Source: Sphingomonas sp. OV641 (lineage in GTDB: Bacteria; Pseudomonadota; Alphaproteobacteria; Sphingomonadales; Sphingomonadaceae). Taken from it: 64,000 nucleotides of DNA. Positions 43,201 to 51,530 of this stretch are shown piece by piece. The DNA lies in assembly GCF_900109205.1 (NCBI RefSeq), contig NZ_FNZB01000005.1, forward strand, positions 1-64,000. Reading direction: 5' to 3'. Within the stretch, counting starts at the first letter, position 1, and each line of letters opens with the position of its first letter. Both the position numbers and the translations under genes were made by a program. The notes beneath the pieces were generated by a model. That model saw only the letters and a program-made list of their open reading frames with translations. It was not told where the DNA came from and ran no database searches.

Positions 43201-44464
43201 TCACCGTGCGCTCGGGCAGATGCGGGATATAAGCGGGCACCGGCATCGGGATCGAACCCATCGCGACCGATTCCACCAGCGCGGTCGGGTGCTCACCCGC
43301 CGCGTCGAAAGCGATTCGACTCGGGCGATAGGGCAGATAGACCCCGGCCTGGTCGCCGAGCGGTGCGGGGGCGTCGAGCGGGGTATAGCCGACCGGCAGC
43401 ACGTCGTTGCGCGCCGGCGCATGGACCGGCCGCGGCGGGGCCGAACGGGTGACGCGCGCCGTACCGAACATCGATATGCCCGGCACCGTCGCACGCGGAA
43501 CGGCGCGCGCCGGGTCGGCAAGGGCCAGGCGTTCGGGGATGGCGAGCGCGGGCATCAGTTCGGCGACCGAGGCGCGCTGGATCGTGGACGGGGGCAGGTC
43601 GCCCAGAGCCTTGTCGATGACGTAGAGCCGCACCGCGATATCTGTGCCGTGCTTTCGGTAGCAATGTTCGAGCCGGAGCGAGGTACGCACGGTAACGCCC
43701 GACAGGACGGTGTCGAACGCCTTCCTCATCCGTGCCGAGGGCGCGAACCAGTCGGGCATGACGGTGACCACGCGCCCGCCCTTGCGGACCCGGCGCAGCG
43801 CCGCCTGGAGATGCCGCACCGCCGCCAAGTCGTCGACGCCGCGCCCGACACTGCGCGAGAAAGGCGGGTTCATGACGATGACCGAGGGCTGGGGCAGGTC
43901 GGCATGGCGGCTGACCAGCGCCGCGCCGTCATGGCCGGTGATGGTGGCGGCGGGAAAGATGTCGGCGAGCCGGGCGCGGCGTTGCGGATCGATCTCGTTG
44001 AGCTGCAGCGCCGCATGGGGCGGAAGCTGGGCGGCGAGCATGCCGTTGCCGGCGCTGGGTTCGAGCACGATGTCCTCCGGCCCGATTGCCGCCAGCAGGA
44101 CCGCGATCGCCGCAATGTCGGCGGGGGTCGAGAATTGCTGGAGGTCGATCTGCTCCTCGCTGCGCACGGTCTGGGTCGGCAGGCGCTCCATCAGCGCCGA
44201 GGCGCGGGCGACGTCGGCAAGACCCGTCATCGACCACGCCGCGGACGCGAGATGGAGTGCTACGCCATGTTCGAGAACCTCGAAGCTGTCGCGCTGGGTC
44301 CAGTGGCCGTCGGCATCGCTCCCGCCGTAAGCGGCGGTCATCGCGGCGTTGAGGTGGCGACGCGTGACCGGCGCGTCGCCGGCAACGAGCGGCAGCAACG
44401 CATGCGCGGCGACGTGCGCGGGGACGACGGCAGGCCGCGTGGCAAGATCGAGGAGGTCGGTCAT
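40229..44464 (-). CDS. Methylase-strawberry-notch helicase fusion
   Basis: 1411 aa. An N-terminal Rossmann methylase-like domain shows DIVLEPSAGNGMLAAQL (SAM motif) and NPPFSR near 197, an N6-adenine methylase motif. A strawberry-notch SF2 helicase follows, with Walker A GDGTGAGKGRQ near 475, DEAHEMGG near 582, and C-terminal helicase motifs (FSDAGGTGRSYHA, QGLGRTHRTHQ). Such proteins are conserved on plasmids and phages of Alphaproteobacteria with unknown role. Remodelling or protecting entering DNA is plausible. It sits between the antitoxin and the Toprim gene, all leftward. Confidence 0.88.
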   Translation of the reverse strand: MTDLLDLATRPAVVPAHVAAHALLPLVAGDAPVTRRHLNAAMTAAYGGSDADGHWTQRDSFEVLEHGVALHLASAAWSMTGLADVARASALMERLPTQTVRSEEQIDLQQFSTPADIAAIAVLLAAIGPEDIVLEPSAGNGMLAAQLPPHAALQLNEIDPQRRARLADIFPAATITGHDGAALVSRHADLPQPSVIVMNPPFSRSVGRGVDDLAAVRHLQAALRRVRKGGRVVTVMPDWFAPSARMRKAFDTVLSGVTVRTSLRLEHCYRKHGTDIAVRLYVIDKALGDLPPSTIQRASVAELMPALAIPERLALADPARAVPRATVPGISMFGTARVTRSAPPRPVHAPARNDVLPVGYTPLDAPAPLGDQAGVYLPYRPSRIAFDAAGEHPTALVESVAMGSIPMPVPAYIPHLPERTVSERLLSASQLETVVYAGHAWTRMLPGRFRPDTQGVGLVIDPEEGRQYRQGFFLGDGTGAGKGRQVAACVLDQWLAGRRRHIWVSKNEPLLEDARRDWTALGGLSGDVQPLSNWKIDQPIAMAEGVLFVSYPTLRSARGDSTRLQQILDWAGPDFDGVIAFDEAHEMGGVAGGEGALGKTEGSQQGICGVLLQNHLPLARVLYASATGASDVNNLAYAVRLGLWGPETSFADRTQFISQIRQGGIAAMELVARDLKALGLYIARALSFAGVEYDVLRHTLSPAQIEVYDQYCEGWQVIHQNMEAALALTGVVDDLDGATLNSGAKASARSRIESTKQRFFGQVLLAMKLPTVIAAIEEHLKAGQSVVLQLVTTAEAILERRLSTLSPDERADLDISLSPVEYVVDYLSRAFPTQQQENYSDDSGNVRARPMRDDHGNPVHNPEAQAARDALIERLCSLPPIESGLDAVIRHFGTDAVAEVTGRTRRLVTTIDGRQKVETRTARSGQADSAAFMNGAKRILIFSDAGGTGRSYHASLDAVNREQRVHFLLEPGWRADRAIQGLGRTHRTHQASSPLFRPVTTDCKGELRFTSTIARRLDSLGALTRGQRQTGGQNLFDPADNLESDYAKDALVTWFHLLNRGKLTSISCDDFTTRTGLELHDQDGVLKDELPPIQRWLNRLLALPIALQNVIFDEFLTLVETRVAAAREAGTLDVGVETIQCERATLVEDIVLRTDPVSGATSHLLTIETERRKTPITLDRVLDFARWDDSARFVRNAKSGRVALMSKARAWMDDDGLPIARLELQRPCRREYLHEADLGETAWEEIGRDTFTTLWEAEVAEALVTPEIETVRLATGLLLPIWSALPSDHMAVNRIVDEQGNSWLGRLVFEQHIVQLYGKLGLASPEELPVDAIARSVLSGRSVEVTRPFAMTLRRSLVNGKPRVEIVDAPSAQLPWLKSLGCFTEIISYKTRVFVPANDAEAVLAKILKAA

Positions 44465-44501
44465 CGGGTTACTCCGTCAGGGGCGCTGCCCTCCCGGCAG
44501 C

Positions 44502-45371
44502 TCACCCCTCCCCCGCTCTCTCCTTCTCCCGGGCTTCCAGAACCTCGGCCCAATCCTTGAAACCTGGGGGCGGATACGCGACGCGCACGATCCTGGTCGC
44601 CGACACGTAGCGCCGGATCGCCTTGCGAACCGCGAGCCGTCCGGGCGCGTCATTGTCGCCCGCCAGGGTCAGGTCGGTCACGCTGTCGGGCACGTCGACC
44701 AGGTCGAGCCTCCGGCTGCCGAGCGACGTCCAGCATGGCATGTCCCCGTGCAGGATCGAATAGGCACGCGCGCTCTCGAAACCCTCGGCAAGCGCGATGC
44801 GGGAGCCATGCCCGCCACCTTGCCATGCGCCCGAGCCGAGCTGCCCCAGCGTGGCCTTGTGGGTGTAGGCGGCGGTAGCCGGATCGAGCGCGATGCGCTG
44901 CACCCCGACCAGTGTCGTACCCTCCCGAACCGCGACCAGCAGCGCAGGGTTGAAGACCGTCAGCGGCTTGCGACCGAACGGACAGCGCGGGTGGAAGCGA
45001 AGGTCGCCCGCGACCGGCAGAAGGAAGCGGCCGGCCAGATAGCGTTCGGCGAGCGTGCCGGTGACCGGGCGGGCCTCGTTCCAGAGCCGTGTGACGTTAC
45101 CGGTACGCGTCGCTGGCCCGCGCGCGGGTTCAGGCGCGCGGTAGCGGCGGGTCAGGACCACGCGGTCGAGTTCGCGCAGCACATCGGGCGCGCTGCATCC
45201 GGCGAAGCAGGTCACGAGGATGCCCTTGTCACCCTGCCGCAGCGACAGGCTGGGCGTGGTGTCGGCATGCGCCGGGCAGCGGCACATGGCGATGTTGCCA
45301 TGCCATGTGCCGCCGAGCGCCCCGACCAGATCGACCAGACGCTGTTCCGGTCGATGCGCGGTGATGCTCAT
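44502..45371 (-). CDS. Toprim-domain primase-like protein
   Basis: 289 aa. A CHC2-type zinc finger is formed by Cys30, Cys32, His35, Cys55 and Cys59. A Toprim domain follows, with the glutamate in IALAEGFESARAYSI and the acidic DND in LTLAGDNDAPG. It lacks a helicase domain, like plasmid- and phage-type primases that prime the transferred strand. It lies upstream of the helicase gene on the same strand and probably works with it on incoming DNA (inference). Confidence 0.82.
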   Translation of the reverse strand: MSITAHRPEQRLVDLVGALGGTWHGNIAMCRCPAHADTTPSLSLRQGDKGILVTCFAGCSAPDVLRELDRVVLTRRYRAPEPARGPATRTGNVTRLWNEARPVTGTLAERYLAGRFLLPVAGDLRFHPRCPFGRKPLTVFNPALLVAVREGTTLVGVQRIALDPATAAYTHKATLGQLGSGAWQGGGHGSRIALAEGFESARAYSILHGDMPCWTSLGSRRLDLVDVPDSVTDLTLAGDNDAPGRLAVRKAIRRYVSATRIVRVAYPPPGFKDWAEVLEAREKERAGEG

Positions 45372-45373
45372 GG

Positions 45374-45604
45374 TCAGATGTCCTGGTTTCGTTTGCGAAT
45401 GCTGATCTTCACGATCGAATAGTATGCGGGCTCTGTCTCGAAGTAGCGGGAAATCATCACATCCGGGTCGAGTGAACGAGGCCCGAGAGTGTCGAGCCAT
45501 CCGAGCCGCACGCGTGCGGCAAGTTCGTCCATGGCAAGTCTTTCCGATTTGTGGATGGTCACGCTTTCGCGACTACTCAGGTCGCGGAAATACAAAGCGT
45601 ACAT
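45374..45604 (-). CDS. Small hypothetical protein (76 aa)
   Basis: Begins MYALYFRDLSSRESVTIHKS and has a short alpha/beta composition. It ends 3 bases before the Toprim gene starts, so the two are coupled. Purine tract at 45676-45697. No family recognised. Bases 45605-45889 beyond it hold no recognisable feature. Confidence 0.55.
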   Translation of the reverse strand: MYALYFRDLSSRESVTIHKSERLAMDELAARVRLGWLDTLGPRSLDPDVMISRYFETEPAYYSIVKISIRKRNQDI

Positions 45605-45889
45605 GGCTGGTATCCGATCGAAGGCTGCGACCGTCGTCACTGGCGGCCTTGCCGCGGGATCATTCCTGCGACTGCCTTCCCCCGCCCCCTTCGCTCCAGA
45701 ACCTCCGGGCATTTACGGGATACTCATGTTTTTCCATGATGTAGGTTGTTGGAACCGCTGGTCGGATTGGCCGGTTCTCAAGCCGTTGTTGTGTGAGGAG
45801 TGCTGCTGCCCATGGCCCATCTCACTCCCGTCGAGATCGCCAACTGGATCGCGATCTATCTGGCCCCTGTGCATTATTCGGACACGGAT

Positions 45890-47167
45890 TCACGGTAGCG
45901 GGTTCGCGAGCAGCGGCATGAAGCCATCAGCATCGAGTTTCAGGTTTTCCGCCCAAACATAGTCTCCGGTCAGGTTGATGTGATCCCACCCCAAGGGTGA
46001 GAGCCGGGCCAACATGGTCGGATCGACCGGGGTCCCCCGACGCCGAAATTCGTCAACGGCGCGGCCGAGATAGCGGCAGTTGAACAGGATGATTGCGGCG
46101 GACGTAAGATTGAGCGCCGCCGCCCGGATTTGTTGGTTTTCGAGGCCTCGATCCCGGAAACGCCCGAGGCGGTGGAAGGCGATGGCTCGCGCCAGGCTAT
46201 TGCGCGCCTCCCCCTTGTTCAGTTCGGCTGTCACTATCCGGCGCAGTTCCGGTTCCTCAAACCAACGCAATGTGAACAGCGTCCGCTCGATCCTCCCGAT
46301 CTCGCGTAAGGCCGCGGCAAGGCTGTTCTGCTGGCGGTAGGCGGATAGCTTTTTCAGGATCAGAGACGGGGTCACGGTACGATCACGCATTGCGCCGATG
46401 ACCTGCGCAATCTCAGGCCAATGGCCGGCGATGATATCTCGGTTGAGCTTTCGGCCAAAAAGCGGAGCCAACTTGCCATAACTGCCGGCGGGCTCGAAAG
46501 CGTAAAGGCGTCGATCCGACAGACGGGGAATACGGGGCTCAAAATCGAGGCCGAGCAGATGCATCACCGCGAACACGATGTCGGAGACGCCGCCGCCGTC
46601 TGTGTGCAAAGCTGTAAGATTGGCGTTGCTGTCGTGCCCGAGGATACCATCGAGGGCATGGATAGCCTCGCCCGCCGTGCCGGCGATGACGGTTTGGTGG
46701 AGAGGGGCGTATCGGTCGGTAATCGTCGTGTAGATCTTCACTACCGGGTCGCGGCCGTAATGCGCGTTGACCGCTCCCCCGGCCTCGCCGGCACCACCGA
46801 GATAAAAGGCCTGCCCATCGGCAGAAGCACGGTGTCCCGCCCCGAACCAGGCTGAGATCGGTTCAGCATGGATGGCATCGGTGAGACAGGCAAGGGCGGC
46901 TCGGAAGGTTTCCTCGCGCATGTGCCACGTCTGCATGCGCAGTAGCGCCCGCCTTGATGCTGCGCCGCAGACTTCTGCCATTCGCGACATACCCAGGTTG
47001 GTCGCCTCGGCGATCAGCGTGGCAAGAAAGGCCCGTTCGTCGCCTGGCGGTAACCCGGAAGAAAGATGGCCGAAGTGCTGTGTGAACCCCGTCCAGCGCT
47101 CGACCTGTGAGAGAACATCAGTAATCCGTGTGGCAGGGGTCGGTTCCGGCTGAGGGCGAAATGACAC
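45890..47167 (-). pseudogene. tnpA: Tn3-family transposase, C-terminal fragment
   Basis: About 425 of the usual ~1000 residues remain. The catalytic core and C-terminus are recognisable: YGRDPVVKIYTTITDRYAP, ALHTDGGGVSDIVFAVMHLLG, RLSDRRLYAF, LNKGEARNSLARAI and the end SPLGWDHINLTGDYVW. The frame stays open, but the N-terminal half is replaced at about 47140 by the dispersed 31-bp repeat, so the protein cannot transpose. It belongs with the resolvase remnant at 48130. Confidence 0.9.
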
Positions 47168-47172
47168 CCTAA
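47142..47172. repeat. Dispersed ~31-bp repeat, copy 3
   Basis: Matches copy 2 at nearly every base and lies exactly at the point where Tn3 transposase similarity stops, suggesting a recombination joint. Confidence 0.65.
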
Positions 47173-47221
47173 GCGAAACGGCAAGAAGGGGTGGGGAGCG
47201 GACATCGCGCCCCCGCCTTGC

Positions 47222-47502
47222 GTCATCCTGAACTTGTTTCAGGATCCATCGGGCGATTGGTGCCGGAGCGTGGTGGCTCGTGCCGCCATCTCGGTTGGCC
47301 GATCATAAACTGGGCTTTCGGATTGATGGACCCTGAAACAAGTTCAGGGTGACGGCTGATTTGGGGTGGGGCGCGGTCATCCGTCATCCCGGCGCATGCC
47401 GGGACCGTGGGCAAGTCTTGAGGCGATAGCTATCGCCAGGGCGCCCGGACGTGAGGCTGCTTCTAAAGACAGCCCACGGTCCCGGCATGCGCCGGGATGA
47501 CG
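47222..47502. repeat. Two inverted pairs of REP-like elements
   Basis: Pair one: GTCATCCTGAACTTGTTTCA at 47222-47250, inverted at 47325-47354. Pair two: GTCATCCCGGCGCATGCCGG at 47391-47421, inverted at 47472-47502. These are widespread chromosomal repeats in sphingomonads. They fill the gene-free stretch 47168-47575. Confidence 0.75.
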
Positions 47503-47575
47503 ACCATTGGGAACGTCTGCAACGGGGCGGATGCTGCCCTTCACCATTCCGCCGGATGGATGTCGATCAAATGGA

Positions 47576-48133
47576 TCAAATGTCAGTGAGATCCTCAGGG
47601 TACATCCCACCGCGCTGGCAGAAGAGAGCCCATGTTTCCTTCCCCTGTGCGGTTACGATCATGCGAACCGGTAAATCGACTGCGAGCGCGATAAGGCCGA
47701 GGCGGACAAGCGGGCCAATGCTCCTATCGCTGATCACCCTGTCAGGGGTGTACCCTCCTGCCACGAGTGTCCATCCGGGCGTTCCGCGTTCGGTAATAGC
47801 CGGAGCGAGATGGCCGTCACGTGGGAGATCGGTATCGCGGCCCAGGGTGTATAGGCAGATACTCCAGAAGGCATCTCGCGGTCGTGGTGGGATCAACGCC
47901 CATTCCAGCGGGCCGGCATCATCCTGTTCGGGCGCTTGAACGGCTGCGGCCGGGTCGTCCCGGACTCCATCGCGGTACGCGCGCTCTAGCGCCTGCGCGA
48001 TGGCGCCAGCAGTGTCGACGGCGATCCCGTACTTCCGATTGTAGCGATCCTTGGCGACAATGCCTCGGGCGATTTCGCGAAACCGCGCCTTGCGCCGGGG
48101 ATCGGGACGCAGCCGTCCAGACGCCCCGGTCAT
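47576..48133 (-). CDS. Hypothetical protein next to resolvase (185 aa)
   Basis: No family recognised. A basic N-terminus (RLRPDPRRKARFREIARGIV), a helical middle and a C-terminal alpha/beta section. Its start overlaps the resolvase stop (ATGA), so it was probably part of the same transposon. Confidence 0.55.
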   Translation of the reverse strand: MTGASGRLRPDPRRKARFREIARGIVAKDRYNRKYGIAVDTAGAIAQALERAYRDGVRDDPAAAVQAPEQDDAGPLEWALIPPRPRDAFWSICLYTLGRDTDLPRDGHLAPAITERGTPGWTLVAGGYTPDRVISDRSIGPLVRLGLIALAVDLPVRMIVTAQGKETWALFCQRGGMYPEDLTDI

Positions 48134-48600
48134 GTCGTCACCGTGACATCAGGGCTCACGTTACCCCGTGCGCGAGCCACGATCCCGGCGACCGTGTTCT
48201 TGCTGAGTCCCAGGTCGCGAGCGATCCAGCGATAGCTCCGCCCCTCGGCGATATGCGCCAACACTTTGGGCGCGAGGCGGTCCGACTTGGGTCGCTCCCC
48301 CAGTTGCCGGCCGAGTTTGCGGCCACGTGCCCGCGCTGCAGCAAGGCCAGAGCGGACCCGCTCGCTCAGCATGTCGCGCTCAAACTGGGCTATACCTGCG
48401 AGCATCGTCGCCATCATCCGCCCATGCGGCGTATCGACCTCGAACGTCATGCCGCTCATCGCGACCACCGACACGCGCCAGCCCGACAGCCGGTTGAGTG
48501 TATCGAGCAGGTCCTGGGTCGAACGCCCCCAGCGACTGAGTTCGGTAACGAGGATCGCATCGATATGGCGTGCCTGCGCCAGCTTCATCACCTCAGCCCG
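48130..48600 (-). pseudogene. Serine resolvase, N-terminally truncated by IS3
   Basis: About 155 residues remain. LVTELSRWGRSTQDLLDTL, TPHGRMMATMLAGIAQFERDMLSERVRSGL and a C-terminal helix-turn-helix (SYRWIARDLGLSKNTVAGIV) identify a Tn3-type resolvase or invertase. The first ~45 residues, including the catalytic serine, are lost at the IS3 boundary, so it is inactive as a recombinase, although an internal ATG could yield a DNA-binding fragment. Confidence 0.88.
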
Positions 48601-48634
48601 TGACCGGCCCCCACCGAGTGGTCCGCGTGGACTG

Positions 48635-48973
48635 TTAGTGCATTGACGCCTCCATCGCCAGTGTTGGCCGTAGGTGGAGCGAAGCGGAACCGGAGGGCGA
48701 CACTGGCGATGGAACGGCCTCTGGCGCCGGTGGCCGATACCCGAGCGAGCTGTGCGGCCGGACTGTGTTGTAATGTCGCCGCCAAGCCTCGATCAGGATC
48801 CGGGCCTCGGCGAGCGAGTAGAAGATCTCGCCATTGAGCAATTCATCGCGCAGCGACCCGTTGAAGCTCTCGCAGTATCCATTCTCCCATGGCGATCCGG
48901 GGGCGATGTAGAGCGTCTTCACGCCGACCTTCGCCAGCCATTCCTGCACCGCCGTCGCGATAAATTCCGGGCC
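48635..48973 (-). pseudogene. IS3 orfB, 3' part
   Basis: Encodes [17 protein letters not shown] through [15 protein letters not shown] and [16 protein letters not shown], the C-terminal part of the DDE integrase core, including the last acidic residue. It begins directly at the IS110 left end; the matching 5' part ends at 50635. Confidence 0.9.
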
Positions 48974-49012
48974 ATAGCACATTGGGAAGCGCCGGTTCGG
49001 GAGCCGCTATGG

Positions 49013-49112
49013 CCCTGATGAAGACAAGGCCGCGTAGCGGCCGCAGGGTTCATCAGGGCAAGCCATGGCCGGCCAGCGGGTGTCTAAAGTGAAGTTGTCG
49101 AGACAACACTTT
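49013..49112 (+). ncRNA. Candidate IS110 bridge-RNA or structured left end
   Basis: A two-tier hairpin, CCCTGATGAA (49013-49022) with TTCATCAGGG (49049-49058) enclosing GGCCGC-GTA-GCGGCC, is followed by GTTGTC-GA-GACAAC (49094-49107) inside AAAGT...ACTTT. IS110 elements encode a bridge RNA in a non-coding end. GTTGTC also begins the right target flank (50635). The right end has hairpins too (50542-50555, 50568-50587), so which end carries the RNA is open. Confidence 0.4.
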
Positions 49113-49127
49113 GGAGGCCGACCGACC

Positions 49128-50420
49128 ATGACCAAGCTCACCCCTACGCCTGCTGGCGCCGTGCTGGTAGCCATCGACATGTCCAAGAACCGGCAGGAAG
49201 TCCTGATCGAGCGACCGGAAGGCGGCCGGCGCCGGCGGCTGTCCGTCATGGCAACCAAGAAGGACTATGACGACTTCGCCGAACAGCTCGCTGCCATCGG
49301 CCGTCCCATCGTCGTCGGGTTCGAGGCCACGGGTAATTACCATCGCACGCTGGCGCACAGACTGCTGACCGCGGGGTTCGAGCTGCGCCTCATCTCGTCG
49401 GTCGCGCTCGCCCGCACGCGCGAGGCGCTGCACAACGGCTGGGACAAAAACGATTCCAAGGACGCCCAGGTCATCCTGCACATGCTGCGGATCGGGGCGA
49501 CGCAGCGTTATGTCGATCCGCTGGCGGCCGGGATCAACGACCTGCAGGAACTGTCGAAGACCCACGAAACGATCTCCAAGGCCAAGACGCAAACCTGGCA
49601 TCGGATCCTCACCCACTATTTGCCGCTCTACTTCCCTGAGATCGCCCGCTTCGCCGGCAACAGCAGATCCGACTGGTTTTTTGCGCTCATCGAGCGGTTC
49701 CCCACTCCTGCCAGCATCACCGCGCTCGACGCCGAGACATTCTCGGCCGTGGCCTGGCCTCTCATCGGCCGCAAGGTTTCCAAAGCGCGTCTTATCAATG
49801 ACATATACGAAACGGCCTGCGCTTCGGTGGCTCTGCCAGTCCCGGAGGATTCGGCAGCAATCACCATGTTCCGTATGGTCATTGCGCAGGGGCGCAGTCT
49901 CATCCAGCAGCGTGACGAGATAGAGCGGCTTGCCCATGCCAGGCTGGCCGAGCATGTCGATTACCAGCTGCTGCGCAAGATTCCCGGCATCGGCCCGATC
50001 AACGCGCTGACCATCCTGGCGGAAGCCGGTGATCTGCGCCGGTTCAATCATCATCGCCAATTTCTGAAGTTTTGCGGCCTCGATCTCGCAACCTGCCAGT
50101 CGGGCACGTTCCGTGGCCGGACAAAGCTGTCCAAGTACGGCAACGCACGATTGCGCCGGACTTTCTGGATGGCTGCTCAAGTTGCCGCGCGTCAGCGCGA
50201 CAATAGCTTCCGCGATAAGCTCGGACGATATGTCGCCGGGCACGCGGACGATGCCGACCGTCGCCGCAAGGCGATGACGGCGCTCACCGCCAAGATGGCG
50301 CGCGTGGCTCACGCCGTCATCAAGACGGGGACAGAGTACCGGCCGTTCCTCGAACGGTCGGATGCCAGGTGGAAGGACCCCTCTCTGATGTGCCGTGAGG
50401 GCGCGAGAGCGACCCTGTAG
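49128..50420 (+). CDS. IS110-family transposase (DEDD recombinase)
   Basis: 430 aa. The N-terminal RuvC-like DEDD domain has Asp17 (VAIDMSKN), Glu66 (GFEATGNYH), Asp109 and Asp112 (KNDSKDAQ). The C-terminal Tnp domain has IPGIGPINALTILAEAGD and the catalytic serine Ser325 in CQSGTFRGRTKLSKYGN. All key residues are present, so it should be active. Family members recombine DNA guided by a bridge RNA. GGAGG lies 10 bases before the ATG. Confidence 0.95.
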   Translation: MTKLTPTPAGAVLVAIDMSKNRQEVLIERPEGGRRRRLSVMATKKDYDDFAEQLAAIGRPIVVGFEATGNYHRTLAHRLLTAGFELRLISSVALARTREALHNGWDKNDSKDAQVILHMLRIGATQRYVDPLAAGINDLQELSKTHETISKAKTQTWHRILTHYLPLYFPEIARFAGNSRSDWFFALIERFPTPASITALDAETFSAVAWPLIGRKVSKARLINDIYETACASVALPVPEDSAAITMFRMVIAQGRSLIQQRDEIERLAHARLAEHVDYQLLRKIPGIGPINALTILAEAGDLRRFNHHRQFLKFCGLDLATCQSGTFRGRTKLSKYGNARLRRTFWMAAQVAARQRDNSFRDKLGRYVAGHADDADRRRKAMTALTAKMARVAHAVIKTGTEYRPFLERSDARWKDPSLMCREGARATL

Positions 50421-50634
50421 ATAATGTTCGGGCCTTCCACCTGGGTGCGTATCTCGTCTTAAGGATGGTGAGGACCACGGCCGCCTCGGCGCCGCTGGAT
50501 CCTGTGTTTGCTATGGCAGGGAGCGATCCCGTTGACGGTGGGAGCCATCTGGCTCAGAATGCATGCCGCGCCGATGGTTGTCGGCGCATGGATATCTGCT
50601 GGCTGAAACCCGCCGCTGCTTCCCAACATAGGAC

Positions 50635-51150
50635 GTTGTCGGACCGGATATGCGCGGGCGGACCGCGCGTGACGAACAGTTCGGCCAGCGCCGCCAGCAC
50701 ATCGTCGCTCTTCAGCTTACGCGCCACGGGCAACGCCATGCACTCCCGGCTCGCCTCGTCGATGATCGACAGGATGCGGTATTTGCGACCATCGTGGGTG
50801 CGACCCTCGACGAAGTCATAGGACCAGACGTGCCCGGGATATTCCGGCCGAAGCCGGATGCACGATCCGTCGTTCAACCAGAGCCGCCCGCGCTTCGGCT
50901 GCCTTTGCGGCACCTTGAGCCCCTCGCGTCGCCAGATGCGCTCGACCCGTTTGCGGTTCACATGCCACCCTGCATTGCGCAGCAACGCCGTCACTCGGCG
51001 ATAGCCATAACGACCATATTGCCGCGCCAGCGCAATGATATCCGCGGTGAGAGCTGCTTCGTCATCGGCCCCGCGAGGCACCTTGCGCTGTGTCGATCGA
51101 TGTTGCCCGAGCACGCGGCAGACCCGTCGCTCGGACACCGGCATCATCAT
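50635..51150 (-). pseudogene. IS3 orfB, 5' part
   Basis: Encodes the N-terminal region (CRVLGQHRSTQRK, YGYRRVTALLRNAGW) and the first part of the DDE core (HVWSYDFVEGRTHDG) up to HIRSDN, where IS110 enters. The reading frame then continues briefly into IS110 sequence. In an intact element, frameshifting near 51150-51190 would join orfA and orfB. Confidence 0.88.
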
Positions 51151-51188
51151 TCTGATGTGATCGATACAGCGCCTTCGGCGCGCGGGGC

Positions 51189-51467
51189 TCAGAAGTTTCC
51201 CCGGGCGGCCTCCTGCAATATCAGCTTGTCTAGCGTCACGTCCGAGATCGCACGGCGAAGCCGCACATTCTCCTTCTCCAGATCCTTCATCCGACGTGCC
51301 TGATCGGTCTTCAGGCCGCCATATTCCTTACGCCACCGATAATAGGTTTGCTCGCTGACCGCGATCCGCCGACACGCCTCCGCGGTCGTCGCGCCCTGCG
51401 CCAGCACAACCTCCGCTTCACGCAGCTTGCCGATAATCTCTTCCGGGCGATGCTTTTTGCTCGGCAT
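51189..51467 (-). CDS. IS3-family OrfA
   Basis: 92 aa helix-turn-helix protein: MPSKKHRPEEIIGKLREAEV, ACRRIAVSEQTYYRWRKEYGG and a leucine-zipper-like LEKENVRLRRAIS. It binds the IS ends and can repress transposition. It remains intact but lacks a functional OrfB partner here. Confidence 0.92.
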   Translation of the reverse strand: MPSKKHRPEEIIGKLREAEVVLAQGATTAEACRRIAVSEQTYYRWRKEYGGLKTDQARRMKDLEKENVRLRRAISDVTLDKLILQEAARGNF

Positions 51468-51530
51468 TCCTTGTCTCCTTCGTAATCCAAAATATCATCA
51501 ATTTTGGACCACTCAGAAGGGGGCAGATCA

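Larger units (their letters stand above)
48974..50634 (+). mobile_element. IS110-family (IS1111-like) insertion sequence
   Basis: About 1661 bp inserted between the AAC and GGC codons of the IS3 orfB sequence RSDN|GPEF; removing it restores the frame exactly. Subterminal inverted TTGGGAAGC copies lie near both ends and no target duplication is visible, both typical of IS110/IS1111. The non-coding ends are 154 (left) and 214 (right) bases. Confidence 0.87.
48601..51530 (-). mobile_element. IS3-family element, interrupted by IS110
   Basis: Terminal inverted repeats TGACCGGCCCCC... (48601) and TGATCTGCCCCC... (51530, inverted) share TG ends and GAGTGGTCC. CCG flanks both sides as a possible 3-bp target duplication. 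Without the nested element it is ~1270 bp, normal for the family. orfA is intact and orfB is split in two. Confidence 0.88.

Noticed and set aside
40145..44560. A 1471-codon open frame on the plus strand opposite the strawberry-notch gene
   Set aside because: Long antisense frames are expected in DNA with very high third-position GC. The translation is Arg/Ala/Gly-rich without domains, while the minus-strand frame has clear motifs.
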